Part shown: piece after piece, positions 38,711-48,309 of the stretch
Numbering within the stretch: position 1 is the first letter of the stretch
Layout: the number at the start of each line of letters is the position of its first letter
Assembly (NCBI RefSeq): GCF_002002905.1
Contig: NZ_CP019509.1
Coordinates: 1,178,001 to 1,242,000 of the forward strand
Origin: Aquaspirillum sp. LM1
Lineage (GTDB): Bacteria; Pseudomonadota; Gammaproteobacteria; Burkholderiales; Aquaspirillaceae
Direction: 5' to 3'
Length of the DNA stretch: 64,000 bases
Notes under the pieces: model-generated
Told to the model about the DNA's origin: nothing
What the model saw: the letters and a program-made list of their open reading frames with translations, nothing else
Database searches by the model: none
Made by a program: the position numbers and the translations under genes

Positions 38711-39679
38711 ATGACTACACAATCTATACCATGCCCTGTCTGCGATTCTAATGCTGAAAAAATTCATCGCACAGATGGATTTGACGGATTAACAGTTGAC
38801 TGCCCTCATTGCGGCTCCTTTAGCTTGTGTGGCTCACTTGTATCCACATGGCCAAGCCAAAAAGCCAATGATCCTCTCGCCGCTGCAAAGCTGAGTCATG
38901 CGGTACGGAACGCACAAACAAAAAATGCCATCACCATTGTTAATACAGATATGTGTAACGCAATTTTGAGGACATCACTACCCAAGCCAAGAGAGCAAGC
39001 AGACTTAATGATTCGCTGGCTTGCTGAAAACTACCAAGAACCAGGAAAAGAAATCAATCTTAACTATGCTGATCATGGGGCAATTATTGGAAGCCAATCG
39101 GCAACAGGCTTTGTATTTACGATAGACTATATGATGCAAAGCGGATTTTTGGAAGGAAAAGTCAGCAAAGTAATGGATGCTTCGCGTCGTCAATACCATC
39201 TCTTTCTTACTGTAAAAGGGTGGGATTGTTATGATGAAATTAAAACTAGAAATGAGTCCTATCGCAAGGCTTTTATGGCTATGAAATTTGGTGATGGATG
39301 CTTAGATCAAACACTAGAAAATGTTTTCAAGCCAGCTGCCAAGAAAGCTGGATTTGAATTGTTTAAATCTACCGAATTACTTGAGGCCGGGTTGATCGAC
39401 AATCAAATTCGCGCACAGATTCAGGCCTCAGATTTTGTAATTGCTGACCTCTCTCATGATAACCTGGGGGCTTATTGGGAGGCTGGCTACGCAGAAGGGC
39501 TAGGAAAGCCCGTGATTTACACCTGCCAGAAATCCAAGTTCGAGAAAAGCAAAACACATTTTGACACTAATCACCACCTGACTATTGTCTGGGATGATGA
39601 AAACCCTGCGCAATGTGAAAGAGAGTTGATTGCCGCCATTCGTGTCACGTTGCCACATATTGCAAAAATGGATGACTGA
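38711..39679 (+). CDS. Zinc-ribbon + nucleoside deoxyribosyltransferase/TIR-like protein
   Basis: The 322-residue product has an N-terminal zinc ribbon (C8, C11, C31, C34), a middle helical domain and, from about 190, a Rossmann-like domain with AFMAMKFGDG, FVIADLSHDNLGAYWEAGYAEGLGKPVIYTC cut to its core ADLSHDN and YWEAGYA. E257 is in the place of the catalytic glutamate of nucleoside 2-deoxyribosyltransferases and TIR-like NADases. The gene is much AT-richer than its neighbours and stands alone, a sign of transfer. Possible nucleotide-cleaving effector; function not established. ATG at 38711 has AAGGTA upstream. Confidence 0.7.
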   Translation: MTTQSIPCPVCDSNAEKIHRTDGFDGLTVDCPHCGSFSLCGSLVSTWPSQKANDPLAAAKLSHAVRNAQTKNAITIVNTDMCNAILRTSLPKPREQADLMIRWLAENYQEPGKEINLNYADHGAIIGSQSATGFVFTIDYMMQSGFLEGKVSKVMDASRRQYHLFLTVKGWDCYDEIKTRNESYRKAFMAMKFGDGCLDQTLENVFKPAAKKAGFELFKSTELLEAGLIDNQIRAQIQASDFVIADLSHDNLGAYWEAGYAEGLGKPVIYTCQKSKFEKSKTHFDTNHHLTIVWDDENPAQCERELIAAIRVTLPHIAKMDD

Positions 39680-39718
39680 CCATTGCAACCTTTGCTCGTT
39701 GTGACCGCTCCAACCCCC

Positions 39719-39743
39719 ACGCCCCGCCGCTCACCAGCGGGGC
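39719..39743 (+). terminator. Hairpin after the transferred gene
   Basis: A CGCCCCGC / GCGGGGCG stem with loop CGCTCACCA-like follows the stop at 39679 by 40 bp. A weak TGTTCCCTT tract follows. Probable terminator. Confidence 0.55.
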
Positions 39744-39775
39744 GTGTTCCCTTCGACTTTCCCCAGGAGCCCACC

Positions 39776-40090
39776 ATGCGCCACGCTTTCCCCGCCTCCC
39801 TCGCCCTGGCCGCCTTGCTTGCCGCCTCCGTCACCGGCTGCGCGGTCAGCCGCGATCAATCCACCGTCGGCCAGTATGTCGACGACACCGGCATCACCAC
39901 GCGAGTGAAGGCGCGGTTTGCCGAGGATAAGACGGTGAGCGCGGTGGCGATTCGGGTGGAAACCTTGCGCGGGGTGGTGCAGTTGTCCGGGTTTGCCCGT
40001 AGCGCGGCGGAGCAGGTGCGGGCCGAAGCGTTGGCGCGGGCGACACCGGGGGTGGCGGGGGTGCGTAATGATATTGTGGTGCAGCCGTAG
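39776..40090 (+). CDS. BON-domain lipoprotein (OsmY-like)
   Basis: The 104-residue product has a lipoprotein signal peptide with the cleavage cysteine in SVTGC (about residue 22) and one BON domain (about 35-104: ITTRVKARFAEDKTVSA..., GVVQLSGFARSAAEQ). Such proteins bind the envelope and are often stress induced. AGGAG at about 39765-39769 supports the start at 39776. Confidence 0.9.
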   Translation: MRHAFPASLALAALLAASVTGCAVSRDQSTVGQYVDDTGITTRVKARFAEDKTVSAVAIRVETLRGVVQLSGFARSAAEQVRAEALARATPGVAGVRNDIVVQP

Positions 40091-40137
40091 GGCGGTGCAG
40101 ATTTATTCAGCACCGCCCAGCAAAATCACTCGTCTAA

Positions 40138-40246
40138 GGACACGCTGATTGATTCAGAAAAACCGTGTTTGCCAAAAGTAAAAACCAGCAAAATCAACAC
40201 CCTGTATTCCCACCTTCGCGGGAATGATGCTTTTTTCAGCGTATCA
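40138..40246 (+). mobile_element. Family-1 MITE with perfect CTAA target duplication
   Basis: This is exactly 109 bp, from GGACACGCTGATTGATTCAG to TTTTTTCAGCGTATCA. CTAA at 40134-40137 and 40247-40250 is the clearest target duplication of the family and fits the YTAR pattern of IS5-group transposases. Confidence 0.93.
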
Positions 40247-40278
40247 CTAAGCCTGGGGCTCCACTGCCCCCAAACAAA

Positions 40279-40307
40279 AACCGGGTGAGCAATCTGCCCA
40301 CCCGGTT
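40279..40307 (-). terminator. Terminator of the ABC-F gene
   Basis: On the minus strand, a AACCGGGTG / CACCCGGTT stem with an 11-base loop is followed by TTTTTG. It lies 150 bp past the ABC-F stop. Confidence 0.75.
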
Positions 40308-40456
40308 GCTGGGCCACCGGGGTGGGTGGCCGAAATGGCACATTGGCCAGCGGGTGCGGGCCAGGCAACGGCCTGGCCCGGTAAGGCCACGCCGTTGCGT
40401 GCAAGCGGGCGACTGTAGCGTAAAGCCCGCCCGATTTCAATCGTTTGTTTTAAACT

Positions 40457-42379
40457 TCAGCCAGCCAGGCCCAGTTCGGCTTCCAGCGCTTCAATCTCCA
40501 TATGCACCAGCAGCCAGGCTTCTTCCTGCTCGGCCAGCCGGGTGCTGACTTCACCCTGGCGTTTCAGCGCGGTTTGCAGCTCGGTCTTGCGTTCGGCGCT
40601 GTAGATGGCTTCGTCGGCCAGTTGAGTGTCCAGCGTGGTTTTTTCGCTGTTCAGTGCAGCCAGTTCACGCTCCAGCGCGGTCAGCTGTTTCACCAGGGGC
40701 TTCTTGCGTTCCGACAGGCGCTGGCGGGCTTCGGCTTCCTGGCGTTTTTGCGTTTTACGGTCTACTTCGCTGCTGGCGGTGCCGCTGCTGCGCGGGGCGG
40801 CATCGGCGGCTTGCTGGGCCAGCCGGTAGGCGCGGTAGTCGGCCAGATCGCCGTCAAATGGCTTGACCTGGCCGGCGTCGATCAGCCAGTACTGGTCGGT
40901 GGTGGTTTCCAGCAGGGCGCGGTCGTGCGACACCACAATCAGGCTGCCAACAAAATCCTGCAGGGCCAGGGTCAGCGCGGCGCGCATGTCCAGGTCCAGA
41001 TGGTTGGTGGGTTCGTCCAGCAACAGCAGATTGGGGCGCTGCCAGACAATCAGCGCCAGCGCCAGGCGGGATTTTTCGCCGCCGGACAAGGGGCCAATCG
41101 GTGCGGTGGCCATGTCGCCGATAAAATTGAAGCCACCCAGAAAATTGCGCAGCTCTTGCTCACGGGTGGTCGGTGCCAGTTTTTGCATATGCCACAGCGG
41201 CGATTCTTCTTCGCGCAGGGTATCCAGCTGGTGCTGGGCAAAATAGCCGATTTTCAGCTCACGGGCGGTTTTCAGCTGGCCACACAGCGGGGCCAGCTCG
41301 CCGGCCAGCAGCTTGACCAGGGTGGATTTGCCGGCCCCGTTGGGGCCGAGCAGGCCAATGCGCGCGCCGGCTTCTACTGACAACGACACCCGACGCAAAA
41401 TGGCGGTATCGCCATAGCCGATATCGGCCAGCTCCACCTGCAGCAGCGGGTTGGGGCTGTGTTCTGGCGGTTCAAAGCAGAAATCAAACGGATTATCAAT
41501 GTGGGCGGCGGCCACGCGCTCCAGCCGGGCCAGGGCTTTTACCCGGCTTTGCGCCTGCTTGGCCTTGGTGGCCTTGGCTTTGAAGCGGGTGATGAAGCTT
41601 TCCAGGTGGGCGATGGTGCGCTGTTGTTTTTCAAACGCCTGTTGCTGCTGGGCCAGCCGTTCGGCGCGCTGGTCTTCAAAATTGCTGTAGTTACCGGTGT
41701 ACACCGCCATCTGGCCGCGCGCCACTTCGATGATCTGGGTGGTGATGGCATCGAGAAATTCTCGGTCATGCGAGATCAGCAGCAGGGTGCCGGGGTAAAC
41801 CGCCAGCCATTGCTCCAGCCACAGTACCGCTTCCAGGTCCAGGTGATTGGTGGGTTCATCCAGCAGCAGCAGGTCGGAACGGCACATCAGCGCTTGGGCC
41901 AGGTTCAGCCGCATGCGCCAGCCGCCAGAAAAACTGGCCACCGGACGTTCAATCGACTCGGCAGAAAACCCCAGGCCGGCCAGCAGCTTGCCGGCGCGGG
42001 CCGGGGCGGAGTAGGCGTCGATCACCGCCAGCTCGCTGTGCAGGCGGCCAATGGCTTCGCCGTCGTGGGCCGCTTCGGCGGCGCTCAGTTGTTGCTCCAG
42101 CTGGCGCAGCTCGCTGTCGCCGTCGAGCACATAGGTGAGCGCCGAGCAGTCCAGCGCCGGGGTTTCCTGAGCCACATGGGCCACGGTCCAGCCAGCGGGA
42201 AACAGGGCGTCGCCGCTGTCGGCGTGCAGCTGGCCGCGCAGCAGGGCAAACAGGCTGGATTTGCCTGTGCCGTTGCCGCCAATGATGCCGACGCGCTGGC
42301 CGGGGGTAATGGTCAGCGATACGCCGCTGAACAGCTCCTTGGCACCACGGCGCAAGGACAGGTTTTTCAGTTGAATCAT
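40457..42379 (-). CDS. ABC-F family ATPase (YheS/Uup type)
   Basis: The 640-residue soluble protein has two ABC domains. The first has GGNGTGKSS, FSGGWRMRLNLAQAL and LLLDEPTNHLD; the second has GPNGAGKST, LSGGEKSRLALAL and LLLDEPTNHLD. A charged linker (about 240-300) and a coiled-coil C-terminal extension (about 545-640) complete the ABC-F layout. There are no membrane segments. ABC-F proteins act on the ribosome, e.g. to resolve stalls. Start at 42379 (MIQLKNLSLRRG). Confidence 0.93.
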   Translation of the reverse strand: MIQLKNLSLRRGAKELFSGVSLTITPGQRVGIIGGNGTGKSSLFALLRGQLHADSGDALFPAGWTVAHVAQETPALDCSALTYVLDGDSELRQLEQQLSAAEAAHDGEAIGRLHSELAVIDAYSAPARAGKLLAGLGFSAESIERPVASFSGGWRMRLNLAQALMCRSDLLLLDEPTNHLDLEAVLWLEQWLAVYPGTLLLISHDREFLDAITTQIIEVARGQMAVYTGNYSNFEDQRAERLAQQQQAFEKQQRTIAHLESFITRFKAKATKAKQAQSRVKALARLERVAAAHIDNPFDFCFEPPEHSPNPLLQVELADIGYGDTAILRRVSLSVEAGARIGLLGPNGAGKSTLVKLLAGELAPLCGQLKTARELKIGYFAQHQLDTLREEESPLWHMQKLAPTTREQELRNFLGGFNFIGDMATAPIGPLSGGEKSRLALALIVWQRPNLLLLDEPTNHLDLDMRAALTLALQDFVGSLIVVSHDRALLETTTDQYWLIDAGQVKPFDGDLADYRAYRLAQQAADAAPRSSGTASSEVDRKTQKRQEAEARQRLSERKKPLVKQLTALERELAALNSEKTTLDTQLADEAIYSAERKTELQTALKRQGEVSTRLAEQEEAWLLVHMEIEALEAELGLAG

Positions 42380-42541
42380 GAACAGTTCGCCTGCAAACAA
42401 CCCGCTGCCGGGCGCACCCGGCAGGCAGGAAGAATCTTGAGTCATATCGGTCCGCCAGCCAGGGCAGGGTTTGCCGCTGGCTGGCGGGCGGGAATTATGG
42501 GGTGGAAGGAGAGGGCGGCAGGGGGCGGACGCGCCCCGGTG

Positions 42542-43576
42542 TTAGCGTGCCACCGCCTCCAGGCTGGCCAGTGGCCAGCGCGGGCGCACCGAAAATGCCC
42601 CCGCCGGGGTGGCCAGTGTCAGCCGGGCGGCCCCTGCATAGGCAATCATGGCACCGTTGTCGGTACACAGCGACAGCGGCGGGTAGTACACGGCAAAGCG
42701 GCGGCGGTGGGCGGCGTGGTCCAGCGCGGCGCGCAACTGGCGGTTGGCCCCCACCCCGCCGGCAATCACCAGCCGCTGCATGCCGGTGGCCTTGAGTGCC
42801 GCCAGCGACTTGCTGACCAGCACCTCGACAATCGCCTCCTGAAACGCCCGGCAGATATCGGCGCGGGTGGTGTGATCCAGCGCGCCGCCGCAAGCAGCTT
42901 CTTGCTGGCGCACCAGGGTGAGCACGGCGGTTTTCAGCCCGGAAAAACTCATGTCGAAATCGCCCGAGCGCAGCATCGGCCTGGGCAGGGTGAAGCGCGT
43001 GGGGTCGCCCTGTTCGGCCAGGCGGGACAACTCCGGCCCGCCGGGGTAAGGGAGGCCGAGCAGCTTGGCGGTTTTGTCAAACGCTTCGCCGGCGGCGTCA
43101 TCCAGGGTTTCGCCCAGGGTGTCGTAGTCGCCCACGCCGCGCACCGCCATCAGCTGGGTGTGGCCACCAGACACCAGGAGCGCCACAAAGGGGAACTCCG
43201 GTGCCGGGTTGGCCAGCATCGGCGACAGCAGATGGCCTTCCAGGTGGTGCACCGGAATCACTGGCAGGTTCAGGCCAAACGCCAGGCCGTTGGCCACCGC
43301 CGCGCCCACCAGCAGCGCGCCGCCCAGGCCGGGGCCCTGGGTGTAGGCGATGGCATCCAGATCGGCCAGGGTGAGCCCGGCAGTTTTCAGGCATTCGCGG
43401 GTGAGCGGCACCACGCGACGGATATGGTCGCGACTGGCCAGCTCGGGCACCACACCGCCGTATTCGGCGTGCATGGCCATTTGCGTGTGCAGCGCGTGCG
43501 CCAGCAAACCGGCTTCGGTGTCGTAAACGGCAACGCCGGTTTCGTCGCAGGAAGATTCAATACCCAGAACTCGCAT
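42542..43576 (-). CDS. tsaD: tRNA N6-adenosine threonylcarbamoyltransferase
   Basis: The 344-residue ASKHA-fold protein transfers threonylcarbamoyl to A37 of ANN-decoding tRNAs, with TsaB/E. It has [17 protein letters not shown] at the N-terminus, the metal ligands in [16 protein letters not shown] and [10 protein letters not shown], and [14 protein letters not shown] at 43576 is the conserved start, with in-frame ATGs at 43582 and 43585 as alternatives. Confidence 0.97.
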   Translation of the reverse strand: MRVLGIESSCDETGVAVYDTEAGLLAHALHTQMAMHAEYGGVVPELASRDHIRRVVPLTRECLKTAGLTLADLDAIAYTQGPGLGGALLVGAAVANGLAFGLNLPVIPVHHLEGHLLSPMLANPAPEFPFVALLVSGGHTQLMAVRGVGDYDTLGETLDDAAGEAFDKTAKLLGLPYPGGPELSRLAEQGDPTRFTLPRPMLRSGDFDMSFSGLKTAVLTLVRQQEAACGGALDHTTRADICRAFQEAIVEVLVSKSLAALKATGMQRLVIAGGVGANRQLRAALDHAAHRRRFAVYYPPLSLCTDNGAMIAYAGAARLTLATPAGAFSVRPRWPLASLEAVAR

Positions 43577-43743
43577 GGTCATCATTGGCAAAGGCAATCC
43601 GCCATTGTAGCGGTTCCGGCATATGGATGGCACAAGGTGAACTTTAGCGCGCAGCGTGCGGCAGGTATGCTTGCGGTTTTGGCGGTGGCAAACCCTGCTG
43701 CTGCCGGATTGCCGCCAGGCACTGAACAAGGACGACGACAGCA

Positions 43744-44163
43744 ATGAAAGCCAGATTGAAATGGGTGGATGGCGTGTGCTTCATGGGCGAAAGCGCCAGT
43801 GGTCACGCGGTGGTAATGGACGGCGCGCCAGAAGGTGGCGGGCGTAATCTCGGCCCGCGTCCGATGGAGCTGGTGCTGCTGGGCACGGCGGGCTGCACCA
43901 GTTACGACGTGCTGAGCATTCTGCGCAAATCCCGCCAGGATGTGCGCGATTGCTGGGTGGAGCTGGATGCCGACCGCGCCGACACCGACCCGAAGGTGTT
44001 TACCCGGATTCATTTTCACTTTGTGGTGACCGGGCGGGCGCTGAAAGCCGACGCGGTGGAGCGGGCGATTACCTTGTCGGCAGAAAAATACTGCTCGGCG
44101 TCGATCATGCTGGGCAAGACGGCGCAGATTACCCACGATTTCGAACTGCGCGAAGCAGAATGA
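43744..44163 (+). CDS. OsmC/YhfA-like peroxiredoxin-type protein
   Basis: The 139-residue product has the two conserved cysteines of the OsmC family ([14 protein letters not shown] and [11 protein letters not shown]) that act on organic hydroperoxides. The [15 protein letters not shown] segment is typical of the YhfA branch, whose role is less clear. AAGGA at about 43728 precedes the ATG. The gene is followed by a convergent ArsR-like regulator. Confidence 0.9.
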   Translation: MKARLKWVDGVCFMGESASGHAVVMDGAPEGGGRNLGPRPMELVLLGTAGCTSYDVLSILRKSRQDVRDCWVELDADRADTDPKVFTRIHFHFVVTGRALKADAVERAITLSAEKYCSASIMLGKTAQITHDFELREAE

Positions 44164-44204
44164 GCAAGGCGCGCGTGGCCGGATGCGGGCTGCGCGCCTG
44201 CCAC

Positions 44205-44540
44205 TCAATCCGCCGTGTGCTCTGCTTCACCTGGCGGTGAGTCAGGCTGCAAGTGCGCGATTTGCAGTAAAAACCCCTGCAAGGCTTGTAGGGCCGGGGT
44301 GTTGAGCTGGTAGCGGGTGAGCTGGCCGTCAACGTGCCGGCTGAGCAGCCCCTGCTGGGCCATGGTCTCCAGCGCCGGGGCAATGTCTGCCAAGGGCTGG
44401 TCGAGCGCCTGCGCCAGGGTGTGGGCGCAGGCCGTGTACGCGGGCTGGGCGCGCAACTGGCAATAAAGCGCCAGATGCATGGGGCTGGCAAGCGAGGCAA
44501 ACAATTGGGCGGCGAGCAAAGTATCCATGATTTCTATCAT
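44205..44540 (-). CDS. ArsR-like winged-helix regulator
   Basis: The 111-residue product begins MDTLLAAQLFASLASPMHLALYCQLR, the usual first helix of ArsR-type dimeric repressors, followed by a winged helix with ALETMAQQGLLSRHVDGQLTRYQLN in the recognition/wing region. No obvious metal-binding cysteines are present. Start 44540 (MIEIMD) or 44528. An inverted repeat overlaps the upstream region, suggesting autoregulation. Confidence 0.75.
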   Translation of the reverse strand: MIEIMDTLLAAQLFASLASPMHLALYCQLRAQPAYTACAHTLAQALDQPLADIAPALETMAQQGLLSRHVDGQLTRYQLNTPALQALQGFLLQIAHLQPDSPPGEAEHTAD

Positions 44541-44544
44541 ACTA

Positions 44545-44558
44545 CAATCATTGGATTG
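44545..44558. promoter_or_regulatory. Putative operator of the ArsR-like gene
   Basis: A perfect inverted repeat CAATC-ATTG-GATTG lies five bases upstream of the first ATG. Small dimeric repressors of this type usually bind such a palindrome. Binding is inferred from position. Confidence 0.5.
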
Positions 44559-44614
44559 TTGCTTTATTGAAATGGCTTGTGCCGGTAGCAGGGCTGCTTG
44601 GCTCAGAAAAAAAC

Positions 44615-44650
44615 ACAGGCCCTGCCGTCTATCATGCCGGCAGGGCCTGT
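44615..44650 (-). terminator. Terminator of the PhnA-like gene
   Basis: On the minus strand a 13-bp stem (ACAGGCCCTGCCG and complement) with a 10-base loop is followed by a run of seven T. It lies 50 bp after the stop at 44700. Confidence 0.88.
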
Positions 44651-44699
44651 TGTTGCATGGGGGAGGCACCCATGGGCGATGGCGGTTTGCCAGCGGTGT

Positions 44700-45035
44700 T
44701 TAGGCTTTTTTCAGGTAGCACGCCTTGAGCATGAAATTGCCGGCGTCCATTTTGCAGTCTACTTCGTGGTCGCCATCAACCAGCCGGATGCTTTTAACCT
44801 TGCTGCCCTGTTTGAGGGTGATTGACGAGCCCTTGACCTTCAAATCCTTGATCAGCACCACGGCATCGCCATCTTGCAGCAGGTTGCCGTTGGCGTCGCG
44901 AACCATTCTGTCTTCGCTGTCTTCTACCGCGCCATCCATAGGCCATTCATGGCCACAGTCGGCGCAGACATACTGGCTGCCATCCGGGTAGGTGTTTTCC
45001 AGGGTGCATTGGGGACAGGCGGGGAAATTGGACAT
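44700..45035 (-). CDS. PhnA/YjdM-family zinc-ribbon protein
   Basis: The 111-residue product has an N-terminal zinc ribbon (CPQCTLENTY...CADCGHEW) and a PhnA C-terminal domain (DAVVLIKDLKVKGSS, LKQGSKVKSIRLVDGDHEVDCK). Despite the name, these proteins are not shown to be phosphonate hydrolases in enterobacteria; the cellular role is unclear. A strong terminator follows. Confidence 0.93.
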   Translation of the reverse strand: MSNFPACPQCTLENTYPDGSQYVCADCGHEWPMDGAVEDSEDRMVRDANGNLLQDGDAVVLIKDLKVKGSSITLKQGSKVKSIRLVDGDHEVDCKMDAGNFMLKACYLKKA

Positions 45036-45100
45036 GGGCGGCTCGCAACAGTCAGATAAAGGGCGCAAGGATAACCGAAGCGCCCTCGCTGTGGCAGTGG

Positions 45101-46033
45101 CTATTTTTTGTCAGGTTGCTCTGCGGTTTGCTTCATCGACTGGAAAAAGCTTTCCCGTGCCTTGTCTTTGGCTGCAGCCTGGGCGGCATCCTGGCTGTGC
45201 ATCTGAACGATGAAGTCAATATCGGCCAGCGGGAAAGGCCGTAAGGTGGCGGTGCCATGAATCGAGCCGATTTCAATTTCCAGTGGAATACCGCGTTTAT
45301 AATAGCTGTTGCTTCGCCCGCGACCAGAATAATCATTTACCCAGCCATCTGCTTGCAGTTTGCTCTCCAGGTAGTCAATGCCATCGTTTTTGCGGCATTG
45401 AATGGGCTTGCTCCACACTGGCAAGCCTTGGGCTTTAACCGTTTTTTCAATACATTCCGGATGGTAGAATGTGCGGCCAAATTCAATCTGGATGCCTCGA
45501 TAACTGAGCTGCTCCTGGTTTTCTGTGCGTACCGAAAAACGGGTTTGAGCAAAATTGTCAACATTGTCCAGTACCAGCGAAGCCGACAAGGCATTCATGC
45601 CAAAAATCCGGGTCAGCCGGGTGCGCTTGCAATCAAACACGGCACTGCTTTGCGTACAATCAGTAAACCCCAGCGCTTTGGCATCATGCTGGGTGCCCGG
45701 CAGAACCAAGCCCTCAAAGTGATAGGACGTGAGCCTGGTCACCGGTTTGGCCGCCAGCATCTTGCTTAATGGCTCTTCATCCGGGGTGTCTTCGCTGCAG
45801 GAGCTGATAAAAAAGGCAATCAGCAGTAATGGCCAGATCAGCAAGGAAAACACCCCGGTCAAACGACCAAACCAGCGTGAGCCTGCACTTGGCGCTTCCT
45901 CCTGCACGGCGATATCGCTGACAGCCGGAGACGGCCCTTCCGTTGCCGCGATTGGCGGGTGGGAAGGAGAGAAGGCCTGTGGGCGCTCGGTGAGGCTATC
46001 GTCCTGAGAAGACACTAAAGTGACCCTTTTCAT
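45101..46033 (-). CDS. Hypothetical single-pass membrane protein
   Basis: The 310-residue product has an N-terminal polar region (about 1-55), one strongly hydrophobic segment (about 58-78, ending ISSCSED) and a large extracytoplasmic part with at least four cysteines (FTDCTQ, VFDCKR, HPECIE, IQCRKN), consistent with disulfides. Family not recognised. It stands between the PhnA-like and adenosine deaminase-like genes with its own spacing, and no operon partner is evident. Confidence 0.7.
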   Translation of the reverse strand: MKRVTLVSSQDDSLTERPQAFSPSHPPIAATEGPSPAVSDIAVQEEAPSAGSRWFGRLTGVFSLLIWPLLLIAFFISSCSEDTPDEEPLSKMLAAKPVTRLTSYHFEGLVLPGTQHDAKALGFTDCTQSSAVFDCKRTRLTRIFGMNALSASLVLDNVDNFAQTRFSVRTENQEQLSYRGIQIEFGRTFYHPECIEKTVKAQGLPVWSKPIQCRKNDGIDYLESKLQADGWVNDYSGRGRSNSYYKRGIPLEIEIGSIHGTATLRPFPLADIDFIVQMHSQDAAQAAAKDKARESFFQSMKQTAEQPDKK

Positions 46034-46181
46034 TTAATTTGACTATCAGCATAAGGCAAGGCGGACATTGGTGATAACACGCTGTATCCAGCCAGCCAAA
46101 TCAGGTCAACGTTGTTTCATCTACAGCAACATGCTCGGCGTACTGCGTGCGCGGCTCAAGCCATGATTCATTCCAGGTGAT

Positions 46182-47738
46182 TCAACGCTTGCGCCAGAGC
46201 GGGTCGCGTTCAAACTGCCTGAAAGCTGCTTCCAGCTGCCACTGCCGCTGGGCTTTTTCGCTGCTGCCCAAGGCATGGGCACAGCGCGGAGACAGCGACG
46301 CGCTGCCCGGTTGGTCTTTATGGCATACACTGATCCGCTGTTGCTGATTAAAATTACGCCACAGGCTGGCACCTGGCAGAAAGCTGTATTCCAGGCTATT
46401 GCGCGATAATTGTTTCAGCTGGTGGTAATTCAGCCGGTAGGTTTCTGCCGCGCGCTGATATTCATGGCTCAGATCAATGCGCGATACGCCTTCGTCATCT
46501 GATGCCAGTACCACCGGCACCCCGGCGGCCAGATAATCCGGCAGCGGGTGGCGTTCGCCGCTGACACCCAGAATCACGTCATTGCTGGTCAGGCAGATTT
46601 CTGCCGCCACCTTGCGCTGACGCATTTCCGCCAGGGTGCGAGGAGCATGGTCTTCAAAACCAATGGCAACCCCATGGCCAATCCGCTTGGCCTTGGCCAC
46701 AAACACGGCATCGTGGATATGGTGGCGCAAGGTTTCGGGTGGCGTCAGCCCCAGGGTCAGCTCACCGGCATGCAGCGCCACGTTGACTTCCGGCATCAGC
46801 GCAGACAGGAATCCCACCATGGCCATGTGCAAGCGGTAATCGCGCAAGGCCACCGGGTCGTCTTCTGGCGCAACCAGATTGATCCCGACGACCCGAGAGT
46901 CGGTTTTGGCCAGTTCAAATGCATAGGCCAGTTGGGCAAAAACCTGGGCGGGCGGGCTGGTGCGCGAGGTTTGCTGCAGCCAGCGCACACTCACCTGGCA
47001 ACCCGGCTTGGCATGCGGCAGGCCGCAGGCCTGGGCAGTGCGATAGCTGGCGTCAAACTGGTCCATGTCCTTGCGCGCAGCGTCAACCAGATCGGTCAGG
47101 CCCTGTTCCAGCAGCCATTGCCGGCTGTGGGCAAAATCGGGCGTGGTGGGCCAGGGCATGGTTTGGGCCAGCTTGCGTATTCCTTCACCTTGATAGGTGG
47201 TCATCAGTTCCAGGTGCTGGATATTCTGGCTGGCTGCACGATTGCTGACTTCTGCCGCCAGCACCACACCGGCCTGTGGCAAATTGGCTACCGGGCGGAA
47301 ATGGCCAAAAGTGGCAAAAAACTGATCGTGCCCGGTTTTGCCTGACAAGGGGTAGTTGCGGGTGGATAGCTGGTTGACCATGGCGCTGTAAACCGCACCA
47401 GGCAGTGCATTGGCGGGCAGTTGTGGCGCAGTGCAAGGCGGCGAGGTGAATTTCAGGCTGCTGCCATCCACGCACAAGCCGGCCTGGGCAGCCAGCTGCA
47501 GATAGGTTTCTGCGTATGCGGCACCGGTCAGATGGCTATGCAGGTCAGCGCCTTTGGGCATGCGTTGCAAAAACTGGCGCAACAGCGGCGGACGCTGGCG
47601 GTTGGCGTCAAACCAGCGTGCTACCTGCTGGGTATCGGTGCTGGCGGCCTGGGCCAGCGGCGCATGCAGTCCACCCAGGACAGCCAGGCTGACCCAGAAC
47701 AGGGAGGATGCAGACAGGGCAGAAAAATTCTTGTTCAT
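46182..47738 (-). CDS. Secreted adenosine deaminase-like amidohydrolase (ADGF type)
   Basis: The 518-residue product has a signal peptide (about 1-31, ending AQA) and the metal-dependent deaminase motifs: zinc ligands in ADLHSHLTG, LHAGE, a distal IGHGVAIGFEDHAPR, and SDDEG. These match the adenosine deaminase-related growth-factor group. It probably deaminates extracytoplasmic adenosine or a related purine for salvage; substrate not proved. The mature start and periplasmic location are inferred from the signal peptide. Confidence 0.88.
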   Translation of the reverse strand: MNKNFSALSASSLFWVSLAVLGGLHAPLAQAASTDTQQVARWFDANRQRPPLLRQFLQRMPKGADLHSHLTGAAYAETYLQLAAQAGLCVDGSSLKFTSPPCTAPQLPANALPGAVYSAMVNQLSTRNYPLSGKTGHDQFFATFGHFRPVANLPQAGVVLAAEVSNRAASQNIQHLELMTTYQGEGIRKLAQTMPWPTTPDFAHSRQWLLEQGLTDLVDAARKDMDQFDASYRTAQACGLPHAKPGCQVSVRWLQQTSRTSPPAQVFAQLAYAFELAKTDSRVVGINLVAPEDDPVALRDYRLHMAMVGFLSALMPEVNVALHAGELTLGLTPPETLRHHIHDAVFVAKAKRIGHGVAIGFEDHAPRTLAEMRQRKVAAEICLTSNDVILGVSGERHPLPDYLAAGVPVVLASDDEGVSRIDLSHEYQRAAETYRLNYHQLKQLSRNSLEYSFLPGASLWRNFNQQQRISVCHKDQPGSASLSPRCAHALGSSEKAQRQWQLEAAFRQFERDPLWRKR

Positions 47739-48309
47739 TTCAACGGTTCATCATTCTTGACGCCACCCAGACAGACAGGTGTCGCTCAGGGATTCAGGAA
47801 GTCATCGGGCCGGCATCAGCCCGAAACCCAGTGCTGATCTTGGCGGGTTTATCATTTGCTTAAATGTCTTGCGGGCCCAAGCAAAAATAAATACTAAGTA
47901 TTTTTACGTAGTTAATGCATGTGCCAGGGGAGAAACTTGGCGGTTTCTCCGTATTTCTACTGAGTAAAATCACGTGATGATGAATTTATCCTGCAGGGCG
48001 AATGATATACCAGTTTAAGCCTGTTCTTGGCTATGATCGAACGCAAACCTTGAGCGACTCAGTATTCTCACTGATAAAACCTGTGCAGTTAAGCTGGCCA
48101 TGAGCCAAGCCGCAGTCACGGTGTTTTATGAGGAGTGGATGCTGCCGGACATCTTCTCCCGCCTTGAAGAGGCGGTCACAAAAGTGCATCAGGCAGGGGT
48201 GCAGACGACGTGTCGCCAAGTGCGTGATCCGGCTAGTGTTTGCCACACCCACTGGGGGGCGAGGCTTGCCGTGCGTGGGTGTGTGTGATGACATTTATCC
48301 GGGGGCAGG
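47739..48309. other. Intergenic stretch without recognisable gene
   Basis: No credible coding region. Small frames here show no family features. A motif GACATCTTCTCCCGCCTTGAA (first 20 bases only considered) near 48158 faintly resembles the end hairpin of IS605-type elements but is too weak to call. The right edge is the family-2 repeat block. Confidence 0.4.

Noticed and set aside
48031-48294. A minus-strand frame of 87 codons
   Set aside because: No ribosome-binding site, no family motif, in an intergenic region next to repeats.
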